Source: Microcaldota archaeon
Lineage (GTDB): Archaea > Micrarchaeota > Micrarchaeia > Anstonellales > Anstonellaceae
Assembly: GCA_021813025.1 (NCBI GenBank)
Contig: JAKAME010000004.1
Span: forward strand, 1-38,413
Reading direction: 5' to 3'
DNA length: 38,413 nucleotides
The notes under the pieces are model-generated. The model was not told where the DNA came from. It did not search any database and saw only the letters and a program-made list of their open reading frames with translations. This document shows positions 23,405 through 30,926 of this stretch, piece after piece (the first letter of the stretch is position 1; every line of letters begins with the position of its first letter). The position numbers and the translations under genes are program-made.

Positions 23405-25432
23405 ATGAAACTCTTTAATTGGAAACAGGAGAAAAACGGCAGGCGCGACGAAAAGGGCGAGAATACTGTTAATAATACTTATTCCCCTTTCAAGTATAAG
23501 TTCGGATTGAGAGATTATGGGGTGATGGGATTGATGCTCTTGCAGGCCGGTCCGGTATATGGAACTGGAAGCTACGTGCACGGACAGAATCAGGCCAATG
23601 CCCAAGCCTATGATTTGATGCAGAAACTCAAACCCTTGGGTATTATTGCCACAATCGTGTTCAACAAGGCGACCAACGCGTATGAGACCCAGTTCAAAAT
23701 CCCCGGAGCCATGGCGCAGAGCGGCGAGCAGGGCAGCGGGATTCTGGATTTGGTGAAGTGGGTTGCCACCGGGATATACAACATGCCCGGGTCCTATTAC
23801 AAATCCATGTACCACGGAGACCCCGAAACGGTGAGCCTCACCACGGCAATCGGCACGACCGGGCTGACGTTTTGGGCGCTGGGAAAGTTCTTCCCGAATA
23901 AATTCGTGGTCAGCGGGGATGGCGACATCACGGCCATCTACAAGGGCGCCCTTGACAAAGCACAGGTGAACACGGTTCTGGACAGACTCAAGACGCGTGC
24001 CGGTATCGACGAGAAAGACAAGAAGGGTGTCGCCAACTATGACGCCCTCAAGGCTGACATCACCCAGGCCAAAACCAATGAGCGGATAGAAAAATTGAAA
24101 GAGAAGGCGACGCAAATCAAGAGCAGCCCGGACAATATGTTCACAGCAGATAATTTCAAGAAAATCAAGGATATTTCAGAGGATAAGCTCAAGGCCATCG
24201 TGGACAGCAAGCTGGAGCTCATCAAGCAGCAGATGCTGTACGCCGACGGGGCGCTGGACGGCGTGGCCTTCGACCTGAATGCAGACAAGATAATCGAAGG
24301 CGCGATGGCCAGCCGAGATGCGACAGCCTTGGCCAAAGCTCTCAACAGATACGTGCAGCTGGCCATCGATAACTTCGTCAATACTCAGGCGACCAAAGCC
24401 ATCGGCAGCGCGGTGAGCGCGGAAATCAAATGGGGGATTATTGTAGCAGATGCTGAGGGGCTGACGAAAAGCTTTAACAAATATTTCAATGAGTGGGTGA
24501 ACAACCAGCGCCTGCAAAAAGGCCAGAAGGCCGTGCTGGAGGGCGACGCGCTGGCCGAAGTCACCGGAAAAGCCCTGTGGGACCATGTCCGGAAGCTGCC
24601 CCCGAAGGAGCGGGGCAAGCTGACGACATCAGAGGATTTCGTGAATATAATGAAAGAAGAACTGGCAGGTGACCTGGCCATCGAGTTCACCCAGCCCAAG
24701 GGCCTCAGAGCACTCGTGAACAGGCTGGTGGGCAGAACGGGCTCGCGGGTTGTGGCAGGCATCATGGTGGGAGGTTTCGTCTACTTGCTTACGGACTATA
24801 TAATGACCCCCAAGGCACCAAGCGGCGGGGGCAGCGTCAACCTGCAGAACCCGCCGCAGCCAGAAGGGAAAGGGACGGTCCAGAAAACAACTGGCACGCA
24901 GTATGTTGACCCGCACCCGGGCTCACGGCCGGATTTCAAGACTCCAGCGAATATCTACCTGGGAAAAGAGCCGACGGACGAATACATCATGTATTGCAAG
25001 AAGGACATCGCCAAGCCAATTTCCAAACAGACCGTCTCGACTTACAATGCCACGCTAGTGCGGGCAGAGGAGAACGAAACTACTTCCTTCGGAGTAATTC
25101 CAAAGACGCCGGTCTATGCTGCGGCTGACCTCAAGGGGCTGCCCATGGTGGCGATTATGGGTGACGGAACAGTCGTTTACTCATATGGAGACAACACACC
25201 CGCGCTCACCAGCGACAATCAAACACTGGTGGTCCCCAAGGGCCATGCAATCTCGGTCTCAATCCTGATTGACCGCCAGAAGAGGACTGCGGATTTGATG
25301 ATTGAGGACGCCCAAGACTCCAAGAACAACGCCCATATCCCCGGACTGCCGCTGGGCAATTCTTGGAGCTTGGCCAACCAGCGCGGCTACCTGTTCCAGG
25401 AGCAGCTGCTGTGCAAGAAGGAGCTGAAGTGA
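23405..25432 (+). CDS. large orphan protein with central membrane segment
   Basis: The 675-residue protein is of unknown family. A polar 35-residue N-terminus precedes a weakly hydrophobic stretch. A Lys/Asp/Ala-rich helical region covers about residues 185-300. One clear membrane segment (about residues 450-470, GIMVGGFVYLLTDYIM) is followed by a Pro/Gly/Ser linker and a C-terminal domain (about 515-675) with beta-type sequence and two cysteines. The C-terminal part could be outside the cell, with the helical part inside. Base composition is slightly more AT-rich at the 5' end than in the upstream orphan. It ends 6 bases before the stop of the convergent methyltransferase gene. Confidence 0.75.
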   Translation: MKLFNWKQEKNGRRDEKGENTVNNTYSPFKYKFGLRDYGVMGLMLLQAGPVYGTGSYVHGQNQANAQAYDLMQKLKPLGIIATIVFNKATNAYETQFKIPGAMAQSGEQGSGILDLVKWVATGIYNMPGSYYKSMYHGDPETVSLTTAIGTTGLTFWALGKFFPNKFVVSGDGDITAIYKGALDKAQVNTVLDRLKTRAGIDEKDKKGVANYDALKADITQAKTNERIEKLKEKATQIKSSPDNMFTADNFKKIKDISEDKLKAIVDSKLELIKQQMLYADGALDGVAFDLNADKIIEGAMASRDATALAKALNRYVQLAIDNFVNTQATKAIGSAVSAEIKWGIIVADAEGLTKSFNKYFNEWVNNQRLQKGQKAVLEGDALAEVTGKALWDHVRKLPPKERGKLTTSEDFVNIMKEELAGDLAIEFTQPKGLRALVNRLVGRTGSRVVAGIMVGGFVYLLTDYIMTPKAPSGGGSVNLQNPPQPEGKGTVQKTTGTQYVDPHPGSRPDFKTPANIYLGKEPTDEYIMYCKKDIAKPISKQTVSTYNATLVRAEENETTSFGVIPKTPVYAAADLKGLPMVAIMGDGTVVYSYGDNTPALTSDNQTLVVPKGHAISVSILIDRQKRTADLMIEDAQDSKNNAHIPGLPLGNSWSLANQRGYLFQEQLLCKKELK

Positions 25433-25438
25433 TTATTT

Positions 25439-26035
25439 TTATTTTTCAAAAACAGCCAGTTTGAACACGCAGACAGATTCAAGCGGGCCCCCGATGAATT
25501 CGACTTTTTTTGCCCTCCGCCCGAACAGCCGCTCCAAATCGGCCACTTGGAAATCCTGCACATGGTCAGCAACTTTGGCAGGACTCTTGAGCATTACAAA
25601 GCGGCCGAAGGTCAGCCAGAATTCGTTTGGAACAGTTATGATGATGCGGCCGGAGGGCTTGGCAACCCTCAGCATCTCCCGAATCACAGGCAGAGGGTCG
25701 GAGAGATGCTCCAGCATCTCGGAACAAATGACGACCTCGAAATGCGCATCAGGATACGGGAGGACGCTCGCATCAGCGCATACGATGCTGGCCTTCTCCC
25801 CCAGGCGCTGCTGGGCGACCTGGACTACGGACAGGTCATAATCCACGCCATGCCTCTCTCCGCTCAGATGCTCAAGCAGAATGCCCAGTCCGCAGCCGAC
25901 ATCGAGCACCCGCGAGCCGGAAGCTGGGGGAACATGCCGCAAAATGCTGTGCAAGCGGTCCTGATGGAAATGGCGGATGATGGGGTTGGGGGAGAAGTAC
26001 ATGTCATAGTGGTCTGACAGGCTGACGAAAAGCAT
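25439..26035 (-). CDS. class I SAM-dependent methyltransferase
   Basis: The 198-residue enzyme has a complete small-molecule methyltransferase fold: motif I SRVLDVGCGLG (residues about 41-51), acidic GVDYD, CADASVLPYPDAHF, VVICSEMLEHL and PSGRIIITVPNE. It belongs with Methyltransf_11/25 enzymes. Substrate is unknown, but the ATG starts 1 base after the stop of the GT-C-like gene, so the two are translationally coupled. That suggests a surface glycan or lipid substrate (inference). The T-rich 25433-25450 separates it from the convergent orphan. Confidence 0.85.
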   Translation of the reverse strand: MLFVSLSDHYDMYFSPNPIIRHFHQDRLHSILRHVPPASGSRVLDVGCGLGILLEHLSGERHGVDYDLSVVQVAQQRLGEKASIVCADASVLPYPDAHFEVVICSEMLEHLSDPLPVIREMLRVAKPSGRIIITVPNEFWLTFGRFVMLKSPAKVADHVQDFQVADLERLFGRRAKKVEFIGGPLESVCVFKLAVFEK

Positions 26036-26036
26036 G

Positions 26037-27632
26037 TTAAGAACCTCTGGAATTCATGGTCAATGTAAGATTTTGGCCCAATATCCACGTGTATCCGGGC
26101 GGAGGCGGGCTGTAACAATCCCAGATATCGATCGGGGTCTGCTCTTTATTGGTCGGGGTCTGTTTTTCGAACAGATAGGGATTGGGCCCGAAATGGACGA
26201 ACTCGTCGAATGTGGTCATGTTGGAGCGGAGCAGATAGAAATCGTGCGAAGTGTAGAGGCCGGAAACGTAAATGCCTGGCGCATAATGGACGAGAAGCGC
26301 GGGGTAGTTTAGGTTCGGATATGGCGGCTGCGCCCATGTGGAGTAGCTGGTGGACAGGCGGTTCGGGATGATGAAAACCGACTGGCCTGCCGATAGGCCG
26401 CCAGCCATCCCGCGCAGATTTGCGAATGTGGACTGCTGAACCCCGGCTTCGTTGCTGAAGAGAGAGGCCTGGAAGAGGACATTGACGAAAATGATGAGCA
26501 GAAGTGGCCAGAAGAATGCTATGCGGGGCTTTTGTATTCCGAAGGCCAGAAGAGCGAAAGCCAGGAAGAACGGAGTGCCCCTCTCGTTGAGCTGGCAGAC
26601 GAAGGACAGGCAGGAGGGGACTAGATAGAAGATGGCGAGGAAGTAGATGGCGCAGAAGAGATAGCGGTAATCCACAGCGCCTTGAATGGGGCCGAAGATG
26701 ACATTGGCTGAATGGAGAATGGATTGGCGCTGCTCCATGAACTGAGTTGATGTCCATAGAAGGAGGCCGAGGGCCAGCAGGATGCACAGAATCGCCAGTA
26801 GCTGCGCGCCGAAGACAGAATAGAGGAAGAAGAGGGGAGTACCGAGGCGAAGCATGAATTTCCCGAAGAACTGGGTGAACTGGCGGTCTGGAAGCGAATA
26901 GGAAACCTGGCGCGGAGCGATGGCGTCGGCTGAGCAGATGTTCACCTTGGAATAATAGGCATAGTCCCGCAGGAGCAGCGGGTTGGAAATCGTATTGAAG
27001 AGGAAAAATGCAGATAGAACGACAAGGATGGCGGTGGGTAGGAGGTCGGATTTGCGGCCAAGACCTGCATGCCAGCCGGCAGCATAGAGGCCGAGCAGGC
27101 CGGCCAGCATGAAGAACACCAGCCCGTGGGAGAGATAGACAAGGAGAGCGGAGAGAATGAATAATGGGAGAGAATAACGCTTGCCTTCAATCGCGCTTAA
27201 TCCGTCTGCCAGCATGACAAGGCCGAAAGCGACTGCAAAGAGGAAGTTGAGATTGCCGCTGTAGAAGAAGGTCGAGAAAGGCATCAGCAGGCCGAAGAGA
27301 AACAGGTAGGGGCGGTCTGGAGCGAGCGTGCGGAAGAAATACCACCAGCAGGCGGCATTCAGCAGGATGTAGAGTGAGAGAATTATCTGGCCAGCCTGCT
27401 CCATGCTGAAAATATCCTGCAGCAGCGTAAGCGCGAAATGGACTGATGAATAGCCCAAAAAGGTGAAATCAAGATGATAAAAGGAAGAAGTGTGGCCAGC
27501 CAACAGATAGTGCATCTCCGAGGATATCGCCAGATGGGTGGGCCAATCAGAAAGCGGGGCGACTGGGACCAGCCAGACTGGAATAAGGGACAGGAGGATT
27601 AGAAGACCGATGGCAGTGTATTTATAATCCAT
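26037..27632 (-). CDS. polytopic membrane protein, GT-C glycosyltransferase-like
   Basis: The 531-residue protein has about 11-12 membrane helices over the first ~400 residues and a soluble C-terminal domain (about 410-531), the architecture of GT-C glycosyltransferases that use lipid-linked sugars at the outer membrane face. The first external loop carries acidic residues after helix 1 (PLSDWPTHLAISSE: Asp29, Glu39), where GT-C enzymes place catalytic acids. No finer family is evident. ATG 27632 is chosen because the AT-rich run at 27655-27661 lies 23-29 bases upstream; the in-frame TTG at 27653 lies before the predicted transcription start. It is coupled to a methyltransferase gene downstream. 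Confidence 0.65.
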   Translation of the reverse strand: MDYKYTAIGLLILLSLIPVWLVPVAPLSDWPTHLAISSEMHYLLAGHTSSFYHLDFTFLGYSSVHFALTLLQDIFSMEQAGQIILSLYILLNAACWWYFFRTLAPDRPYLFLFGLLMPFSTFFYSGNLNFLFAVAFGLVMLADGLSAIEGKRYSLPLFILSALLVYLSHGLVFFMLAGLLGLYAAGWHAGLGRKSDLLPTAILVVLSAFFLFNTISNPLLLRDYAYYSKVNICSADAIAPRQVSYSLPDRQFTQFFGKFMLRLGTPLFFLYSVFGAQLLAILCILLALGLLLWTSTQFMEQRQSILHSANVIFGPIQGAVDYRYLFCAIYFLAIFYLVPSCLSFVCQLNERGTPFFLAFALLAFGIQKPRIAFFWPLLLIIFVNVLFQASLFSNEAGVQQSTFANLRGMAGGLSAGQSVFIIPNRLSTSYSTWAQPPYPNLNYPALLVHYAPGIYVSGLYTSHDFYLLRSNMTTFDEFVHFGPNPYLFEKQTPTNKEQTPIDIWDCYSPPPPGYTWILGQNLTLTMNSRGS

Positions 27633-27654
27633 ATGAACGCCAGGTTGCGACAAG

Positions 27655-27661
27655 ATAAAAA
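27655..27661 (-). promoter_or_regulatory. TATA box for the GT-C-like operon, abutting tRNA-Lys
   Basis: CATTTTTATC on the minus strand begins 4 bases after the tRNA-Lys 3' end and 23-29 bases before ATG 27632. The same short T5 run may terminate the tRNA transcript, so the two functions share sequence. Confidence 0.45.
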
Positions 27662-27665
27662 TGTG

Positions 27666-27778
27666 CGGGCCCGGTGGGATTTGAACCCACGGCTTTCTGG
27701 TGGCCTTGACGATGACCGTCGCAATCGACGGAGAGTCCTAAAAGCCAGACACTCTAGGCCAAGCTGAGTTACGGGCCC
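27666..27778 (-). tRNA. tRNA-Lys (anticodon UUU) with a 37-base intron
   Basis: The 76-base mature tRNA has acceptor GGGCCCG/CGGGCCC, discriminator G, D stem ACTC/GAGT, anticodon stem TCTGG/CCAGA with loop CTTTTAA after splicing, and T arm GTGGG-TTCAAAT-CCCAC. The intron occupies 27702-27738, between positions 37 and 38. It forms a canonical bulge-helix-bulge: a 4-bp central helix CUUU/AAGG flanked by three-base bulges UA^G and CC^A, each cut after its second base. Inside, CCGTCG/CGACGG makes a hairpin. It needs the splicing endonuclease and RtcB. Confidence 0.95.
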
Positions 27779-27828
27779 GCTGAAGGAGAATGGGCATCAG
27801 AATGTATTTAAGCAGAATGGCGAGCCCC

Positions 27829-28224
27829 TCATCGCGGCTCCACGCGGCGGATGCCCTCGATTTTGTCGAAGCCCTTGTCATAGCTGCACAAGACCCCAAT
27901 CTGGTGCGCCTTCATGGCTGCGGCATGGGAGGCGTCGGAAGTGAGGAGGCCGGCGCGAAGATAGTATGCCAAGTGCGCGCCGCTTCTGGCATCCAGAGGA
28001 AGGATTTCGAGGTTCGGCAGCCCCCGGATGGCGTCAAAAGCTTTCAGGGCTGCCTCCAGCTGACCGTCACGGACATAGAAATTGACGACTTCGTTGACCA
28101 CCAGCCAGCTCGTCGTCGCGTGCTGCGAGCCCAGCGTGATGTCGCGCAGCAGGGTGGCGCAAGCCGGGGCGTTGGTGCTGCCCCGGGCGCGGGCATAGAT
28201 GAAGATGTTGGCATCCAGAAACAC
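27829..28224 (-). CDS. vapC: VapC-type PIN-domain toxin
   Basis: The 131-residue PIN nuclease starts MFLDANIFIYA from GTG 28224. It carries the acidic set of the family: Asp4, Glu45 (in VVNEVVNF), Asp97 (in TSDASHAA) and Asp116 (in SYDKGFD). Such toxins cleave tRNA or rRNA when freed from their antitoxin. GGGGATT lies just before the GTG. Reading further upstream in this frame gives Arg/Cys-rich sequence antisense-like to the antitoxin gene, so that extension is rejected. The gene is 34 bases downstream of its antitoxin on the same strand. Confidence 0.88.
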   Translation of the reverse strand: MFLDANIFIYARARGSTNAPACATLLRDITLGSQHATTSWLVVNEVVNFYVRDGQLEAALKAFDAIRGLPNLEILPLDARSGAHLAYYLRAGLLTSDASHAAAMKAHQIGVLCSYDKGFDKIEGIRRVEPR

Positions 28225-28258
28225 GTGAATCCCCAGCCAAAGCGGCTCAACGGCGGCT

Positions 28259-28591
28259 TTAAACCTTTTGCAGGCCGGTTTTCCGGCCCCGGCGGGCTGG
28301 AGAGGGCAGCCGCATGTGGAGATTGCGCGCATCCCGTGTCTCCATTTCCTCGACGCGGCGCAGCTTGGCCTCGAGTTCGGCATCGCTCGTTTTGGGCCCG
28401 TCGCAGAAGCGCGCGAGGCGCTCCAGCGCTTCTTGGACTTCCTTGGGCTGGGCGCGCGCCGGAGTGGAATGGTCCGGCAGGTCCGACAGGCGTTCAATCG
28501 TCTCGTCATAGCTCTCGCGGCCATAGCGTTTGCGCCGGGCCAGTTTGTCGCGCGTGCTCTTTTTGATGAGAATGGTGGTGTAGCCTTCCAT
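28259..28591 (-). CDS. vapB: VapB-like antitoxin
   Basis: The 110-residue protein opens with TTILIKKSTRDKLARRKRYG followed by RESYDETIERL, a pattern common in archaeal antitoxins paired with PIN toxins (predicted ribbon-helix-helix-like DNA-binding N-terminus). The charged C-terminal part (about residues 45-110) would wrap the toxin. It directly precedes vapC. ATG 28591 is chosen; a shared AT box at 28622-28629 lies 31-38 bases upstream. The tail is longer than usual and rich in Arg and Pro. Confidence 0.75.
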   Translation of the reverse strand: MEGYTTILIKKSTRDKLARRKRYGRESYDETIERLSDLPDHSTPARAQPKEVQEALERLARFCDGPKTSDAELEAKLRRVEEMETRDARNLHMRLPSPARRGRKTGLQKV

Positions 28592-28599
28592 GAAAATCA

Positions 28600-28629
28600 C
28601 TTATATAGTATAGCATAGGTAGTATATAA
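28600..28629. promoter_or_regulatory. divergent promoter between vapBC and fibrillarin
   Basis: TTATATAG at 28601-28608 and GTATATAAG at 28622-28630 form an imperfect palindrome with TATA boxes on both strands. The right-hand box is at leaderless distance from the antitoxin ATG and about 45 bases from the fibrillarin ATG. The imperfect dyad could also be an antitoxin-binding operator, which would tie fibrillarin transcription to vapBC (inference). Confidence 0.5.
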
Positions 28630-28669
28630 GCCAATCGCCTTTTTATCCCAGCCTGCGCCAAATTCTTCC

Positions 28670-29347
28670 ATGCCCTCCATTGCAGAACTCTTCCCCGGCA
28701 TCTTTCGCATAGACGGAAAGCTGGCCACCCGCAATTTCGCCCCCGGCACCAGAGTGTATGGGGAGAAATTGGTGAGCGTGAAGAATGAGGAATACAGGAT
28801 GTGGGATTTGTATCGAAGCAAGCTGGCTGGCGCGATTGCAAAAGGCTTGTCGCATGTGCCTATTGCTCCCGGCTCGCTCGTGCTTTATCTTGGAGCGGCA
28901 TCTGGAACAACTCCATCACATGTGAGCGACATTGTAGGAGAAGATGGCGCAGTGTTTGCAGTGGAATTTGCCCAGCGCTCCATGCGGGATTTGCTTGACG
29001 TGTGCAAAAGCAGGCCCAACATGATGCCGATTTTCGGGGACGCGAGAATGCCTGATGAGTGGGGCGCGGCGCTGGAGGGGCACAAGGTGGACGTGCTCTA
29101 CGAGGACGTGGCCCAGCCCGACCAGGACGCGATTTTGATGAGGAATGCGCAGAAGTTTCTCAAGAAAGATGGGATTGCGATGCTGTGCATCAAGAGCCAG
29201 AGCATTGACGTGACGCAGGCGCCTGAGAAAACCTACGGGCAGGTGGTGGAGAGGCTCGAGGCCGGCGGATTCGAGACATTGCAGACAATAAGGCTGGACC
29301 CCTACGACAAGGACCACATGTTCTGGATGGGAAAGCGAAAAAAATAG
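28670..29347 (+). CDS. flpA: fibrillarin-like rRNA/tRNA 2'-O-methyltransferase
   Basis: The 225-residue fibrillarin is the catalytic subunit of C/D box guide RNPs that 2'-O-methylate rRNA and tRNA. The family sequence is plain: EEYRMWDLYRSKLAGAI, LVLYLGAASGTTPSHVSDIV (SAM-binding), VFAVEFAQRS, VLYEDVAQPDQDAI and CIKSQSIDVT. The catalytic Asp and Lys positions appear kept. Length is normal. Its usual partner Nop5 is not adjacent here. A TATA box at 28622-28629 leaves a leader of about 20 bases. A hairpin plus T7 follows the gene. Confidence 0.95.
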   Translation: MPSIAELFPGIFRIDGKLATRNFAPGTRVYGEKLVSVKNEEYRMWDLYRSKLAGAIAKGLSHVPIAPGSLVLYLGAASGTTPSHVSDIVGEDGAVFAVEFAQRSMRDLLDVCKSRPNMMPIFGDARMPDEWGAALEGHKVDVLYEDVAQPDQDAILMRNAQKFLKKDGIAMLCIKSQSIDVTQAPEKTYGQVVERLEAGGFETLQTIRLDPYDKDHMFWMGKRKK

Positions 29348-29387
29348 AATAAGAAAAAATAAACTGCGGGAAAGGAAGAAATACCGG

Positions 29388-29433
29388 GGCGCGCCCGAGC
29401 GCGCCGGCTCGTTCGTGCATCAGTTCTTTTTTT
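29388..29433 (+). terminator. hairpin and T7 terminator after fibrillarin
   Basis: GGCGCGC and GCGCGCC (29388-29394 with 29399-29405) form a perfect 7-bp GC hairpin with a 4-base loop, followed by T7 at 29427-29433. It lies 40 bases after the fibrillarin stop. Confidence 0.6.
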
Positions 29434-29467
29434 GATTTCTGGCTCCCGCTGAGAACAATTTTTTCAA

Positions 29468-29653
29468 GGCCACATGGGAAGGGCCGGGTCAAAAACAAGA
29501 CATACCGTTTTTGTGTGGGAGGTGAGAGACCCGGCCGCCCCATGTGGCCATGAATATTATGGAGGAGTTGCGACGGCCAGTCGCAATCCCCCGATTTTGG
29601 TCGCCTTGCCGCCTGTGTGCGTGCCCCATAATTGCACGCGATGATTTGGCAAG
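29468..29653. ncRNA. large multi-hairpin non-coding element, candidate RNA or MITE-like repeat
   Basis: Between fibrillarin and the regulator gene no ORF exists. A long hairpin spans 29468-29549: 11 bp (GGCCACATGGG with CCCATGTGGCC), a 3x2 internal loop, 9 bp (GGCCGGGTC with GACCCGGCC), and an apical 6-bp AAAAAC/GTTTTT stem. A second perfect hairpin TTGCGAC/GTCGCAA lies at 29568-29586. A third two-tier stem at 29605-29653 pairs CTTGCC/GGCAAG outside GCGTGC/GCACGC, with an internal loop that looks like an H/ACA guide pocket but lacks an ACA box. I find no SRP or RNase P RNA signatures. Strand is undetermined. Confidence 0.45.
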
Positions 29654-29669
29654 CATGAGTTAGCCGGCG

Positions 29670-30086
29670 CTAGATTTCCGGCGAGCGCATCCTGTAGTAT
29701 ACCGTCCGGCCGGCTTGCTGCTTCTCGAGCAGGCCCAGTTCGTAGAGCCTGCTGAGGCGCGCGCTGGCCGCGTTTTTGCCCCTGTATTTGGACTGCATCT
29801 GCACATCGAGCGCGCAGACATGGCCGCGCGCGCGGATGAGAGTGATGATTTGCTCGTCTGCCGGAGCGAGCAGAAGCTCGCGCGCGGATGAGACTGCCTG
29901 TGTTGGGATGCCCGAGCCGCTGACACTCACCCCTATGGTGCCAGCGGACGGCGTCCCTGCGGCCGGCAGGCGGCTCTCGAGGGCTGTTAAGCGCCCCTCA
30001 AGCCTCCCCAGGCGCGCGCTGAGCTCGCCCAGCAGCGCGGCCACGTCGGCCGTGGTTTGCAAAGTCTTATATTGTTCCAGCCCCAT
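29670..30086 (-). CDS. winged-helix transcriptional regulator with N-terminal coiled coil
   Basis: The 138-residue protein has a short heptad region (about residues 12-40, LGELSARLGRLEGRLTALES), a Gly/Ser/Pro linker, and a C-terminal winged helix (about 72-136). There DEQIITLIRARG leads to a recognition-helix region KNAASARLSRLYELGLLEK and a wing AGRTVYYRM. This resembles MarR/ArsR-type or replication-origin wHTH proteins of archaea. ATG 30086 follows GGCGGGAG. Strong inverted repeats lie between the TATA box (30155-30164) and the start (30111-30153), so the protein probably controls its own gene and perhaps the divergent nuclease gene. Confidence 0.75.
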   Translation of the reverse strand: MGLEQYKTLQTTADVAALLGELSARLGRLEGRLTALESRLPAAGTPSAGTIGVSVSGSGIPTQAVSSARELLLAPADEQIITLIRARGHVCALDVQMQSKYRGKNAASARLSRLYELGLLEKQQAGRTVYYRMRSPEI

Positions 30087-30110
30087 GCTCCCGCCTACAT
30101 TGGTGGATGG

Positions 30111-30153
30111 CTCGTGATACGGTCACGAGACAATCACGATACAATCATGATTG
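30111..30153. promoter_or_regulatory. operator cluster of inverted repeats
   Basis: CTCGTGA-TACGG-TCACGAG at 30111-30129 is a perfect dyad, CAATCATGATTG at 30142-30153 is a perfect 12-base palindrome, and CAATCACGAT at 30131-30140 is a half-match linking them. They lie directly downstream of the regulator's TATA box, where a bound protein would block polymerase. Confidence 0.7.
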
Positions 30154-30154
30154 G

Positions 30155-30164
30155 TTATTTAAAG
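30155..30164. promoter_or_regulatory. shared TATA box, regulator and ERCC4 nuclease
   Basis: TTATTTAAAG reads as a TATA box on both strands. Leftward it is about 70 bases before the regulator ATG 30086. Rightward it is about 80 bases before ATG 30243 of the nuclease gene. Confidence 0.5.
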
Positions 30165-30242
30165 GTATCTTTTCTTCGAGGTGGGAAAGCCTCGGAAAAA
30201 CTACACGCGGATAGATTGGCAATAACTGATAGGTCGGCGCAT

Positions 30243-30926
30243 ATGCAAACCCGCCCCGAGCAGAGAGCCCGCATCGTCGTTGACATGCGCGAGGCGCAAG
30301 AGTACGATTACCTTCTCTCAGAGGCAGGATGCGTCGTGGAGAGGCAGACCTTGAGCGTGGGCGACTTCGTTCTCTCCGAAAGGCTTGTGGCGGAGAGAAA
30401 GAGCCGCGCTGATTTCGAGAGCAGCATCATCGACGGAAGGCTTTTCGAGCAGGCGCGCCGGCTGACTGAAGCATACCCAAGAGTAATCGTCGTCGTGGAA
30501 GGGGAGAAGGGAGATAATCCAGACAAGATTGGGCGCATCGACCGCCGTGCGCTTCTTGGCGCATACTCCTCTCTTGTCGCGGACTTTGGAATCAGCCTGT
30601 TTTTCACCCGCAGCCCCGAAGCGACGGCAGAGCTTCTGTCGGCGCTGGCGCATCATGAGCAGGTGGCCAGAAAATCCCCGATGAGAGTGATGGCCAAGCC
30701 AAAAGCGCTTGGGGTGGAGCAATACCAGAGGGCCATCATCGAGGTGCTGCCAGGCGTGGGGCCGCAGATGGCCAAAGCATTGCTGCGCCATTTCGGCTGC
30801 CCGGCGCATGTGCTGGCTGCAGGCGAGAAAGAGCTGCAGGAAGTGGAAGGAATGGGCCCCAAGCGGGCAAAACTCATCAGGCGCATGCTGGATAGTGTGT
30901 GGGAGTGCGAAAAAGAGGAAGAATAA
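30243..30926 (+). CDS. ERCC4-family structure-specific nuclease with HhH tail
   Basis: The 227-residue protein consists of an XPF/Hef nuclease domain (residues about 8-140) with its hallmark GDF-x7-ERKSRAD core (Asp41, Glu51-Arg-Lys53, Asp57; Asp14 in VVDMRE). A tandem helix-hairpin-helix domain follows (about 165-220, VLPGVGPQMAKALL and VEGMGPKRAKLI). These enzymes cut branched or fork DNA near duplex junctions. The helicase part found in euryarchaeal Hef is missing, as in crenarchaeal XPF, which needs PCNA; no PCNA-binding motif is obvious at the C-terminus. ATG 30243 is chosen because the domain begins 10 residues later; the longer upstream frame covers the operator. Confidence 0.9.
   Translation: MQTRPEQRARIVVDMREAQEYDYLLSEAGCVVERQTLSVGDFVLSERLVAERKSRADFESSIIDGRLFEQARRLTEAYPRVIVVVEGEKGDNPDKIGRIDRRALLGAYSSLVADFGISLFFTRSPEATAELLSALAHHEQVARKSPMRVMAKPKALGVEQYQRAIIEVLPGVGPQMAKALLRHFGCPAHVLAAGEKELQEVEGMGPKRAKLIRRMLDSVWECEKEEE

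Noticed and set aside
27829..28524. 231-residue version of the PIN toxin
   Set aside because: The extra N-terminal 100 residues are antisense-like Arg/Cys-rich sequence overlapping the antitoxin gene in another frame. GTG 28224 with GGGGATT matches the usual VapC N-terminus.
29468..29653. SRP RNA, RNase P RNA or H/ACA guide RNA
   Set aside because: The conserved SRP helix 8 motif and the RNase P GAGGAAAGUC and ACAGAAA motifs are absent. The third stem has a pocket-like loop but no ACA-type box after it. Kept only as an unnamed element.
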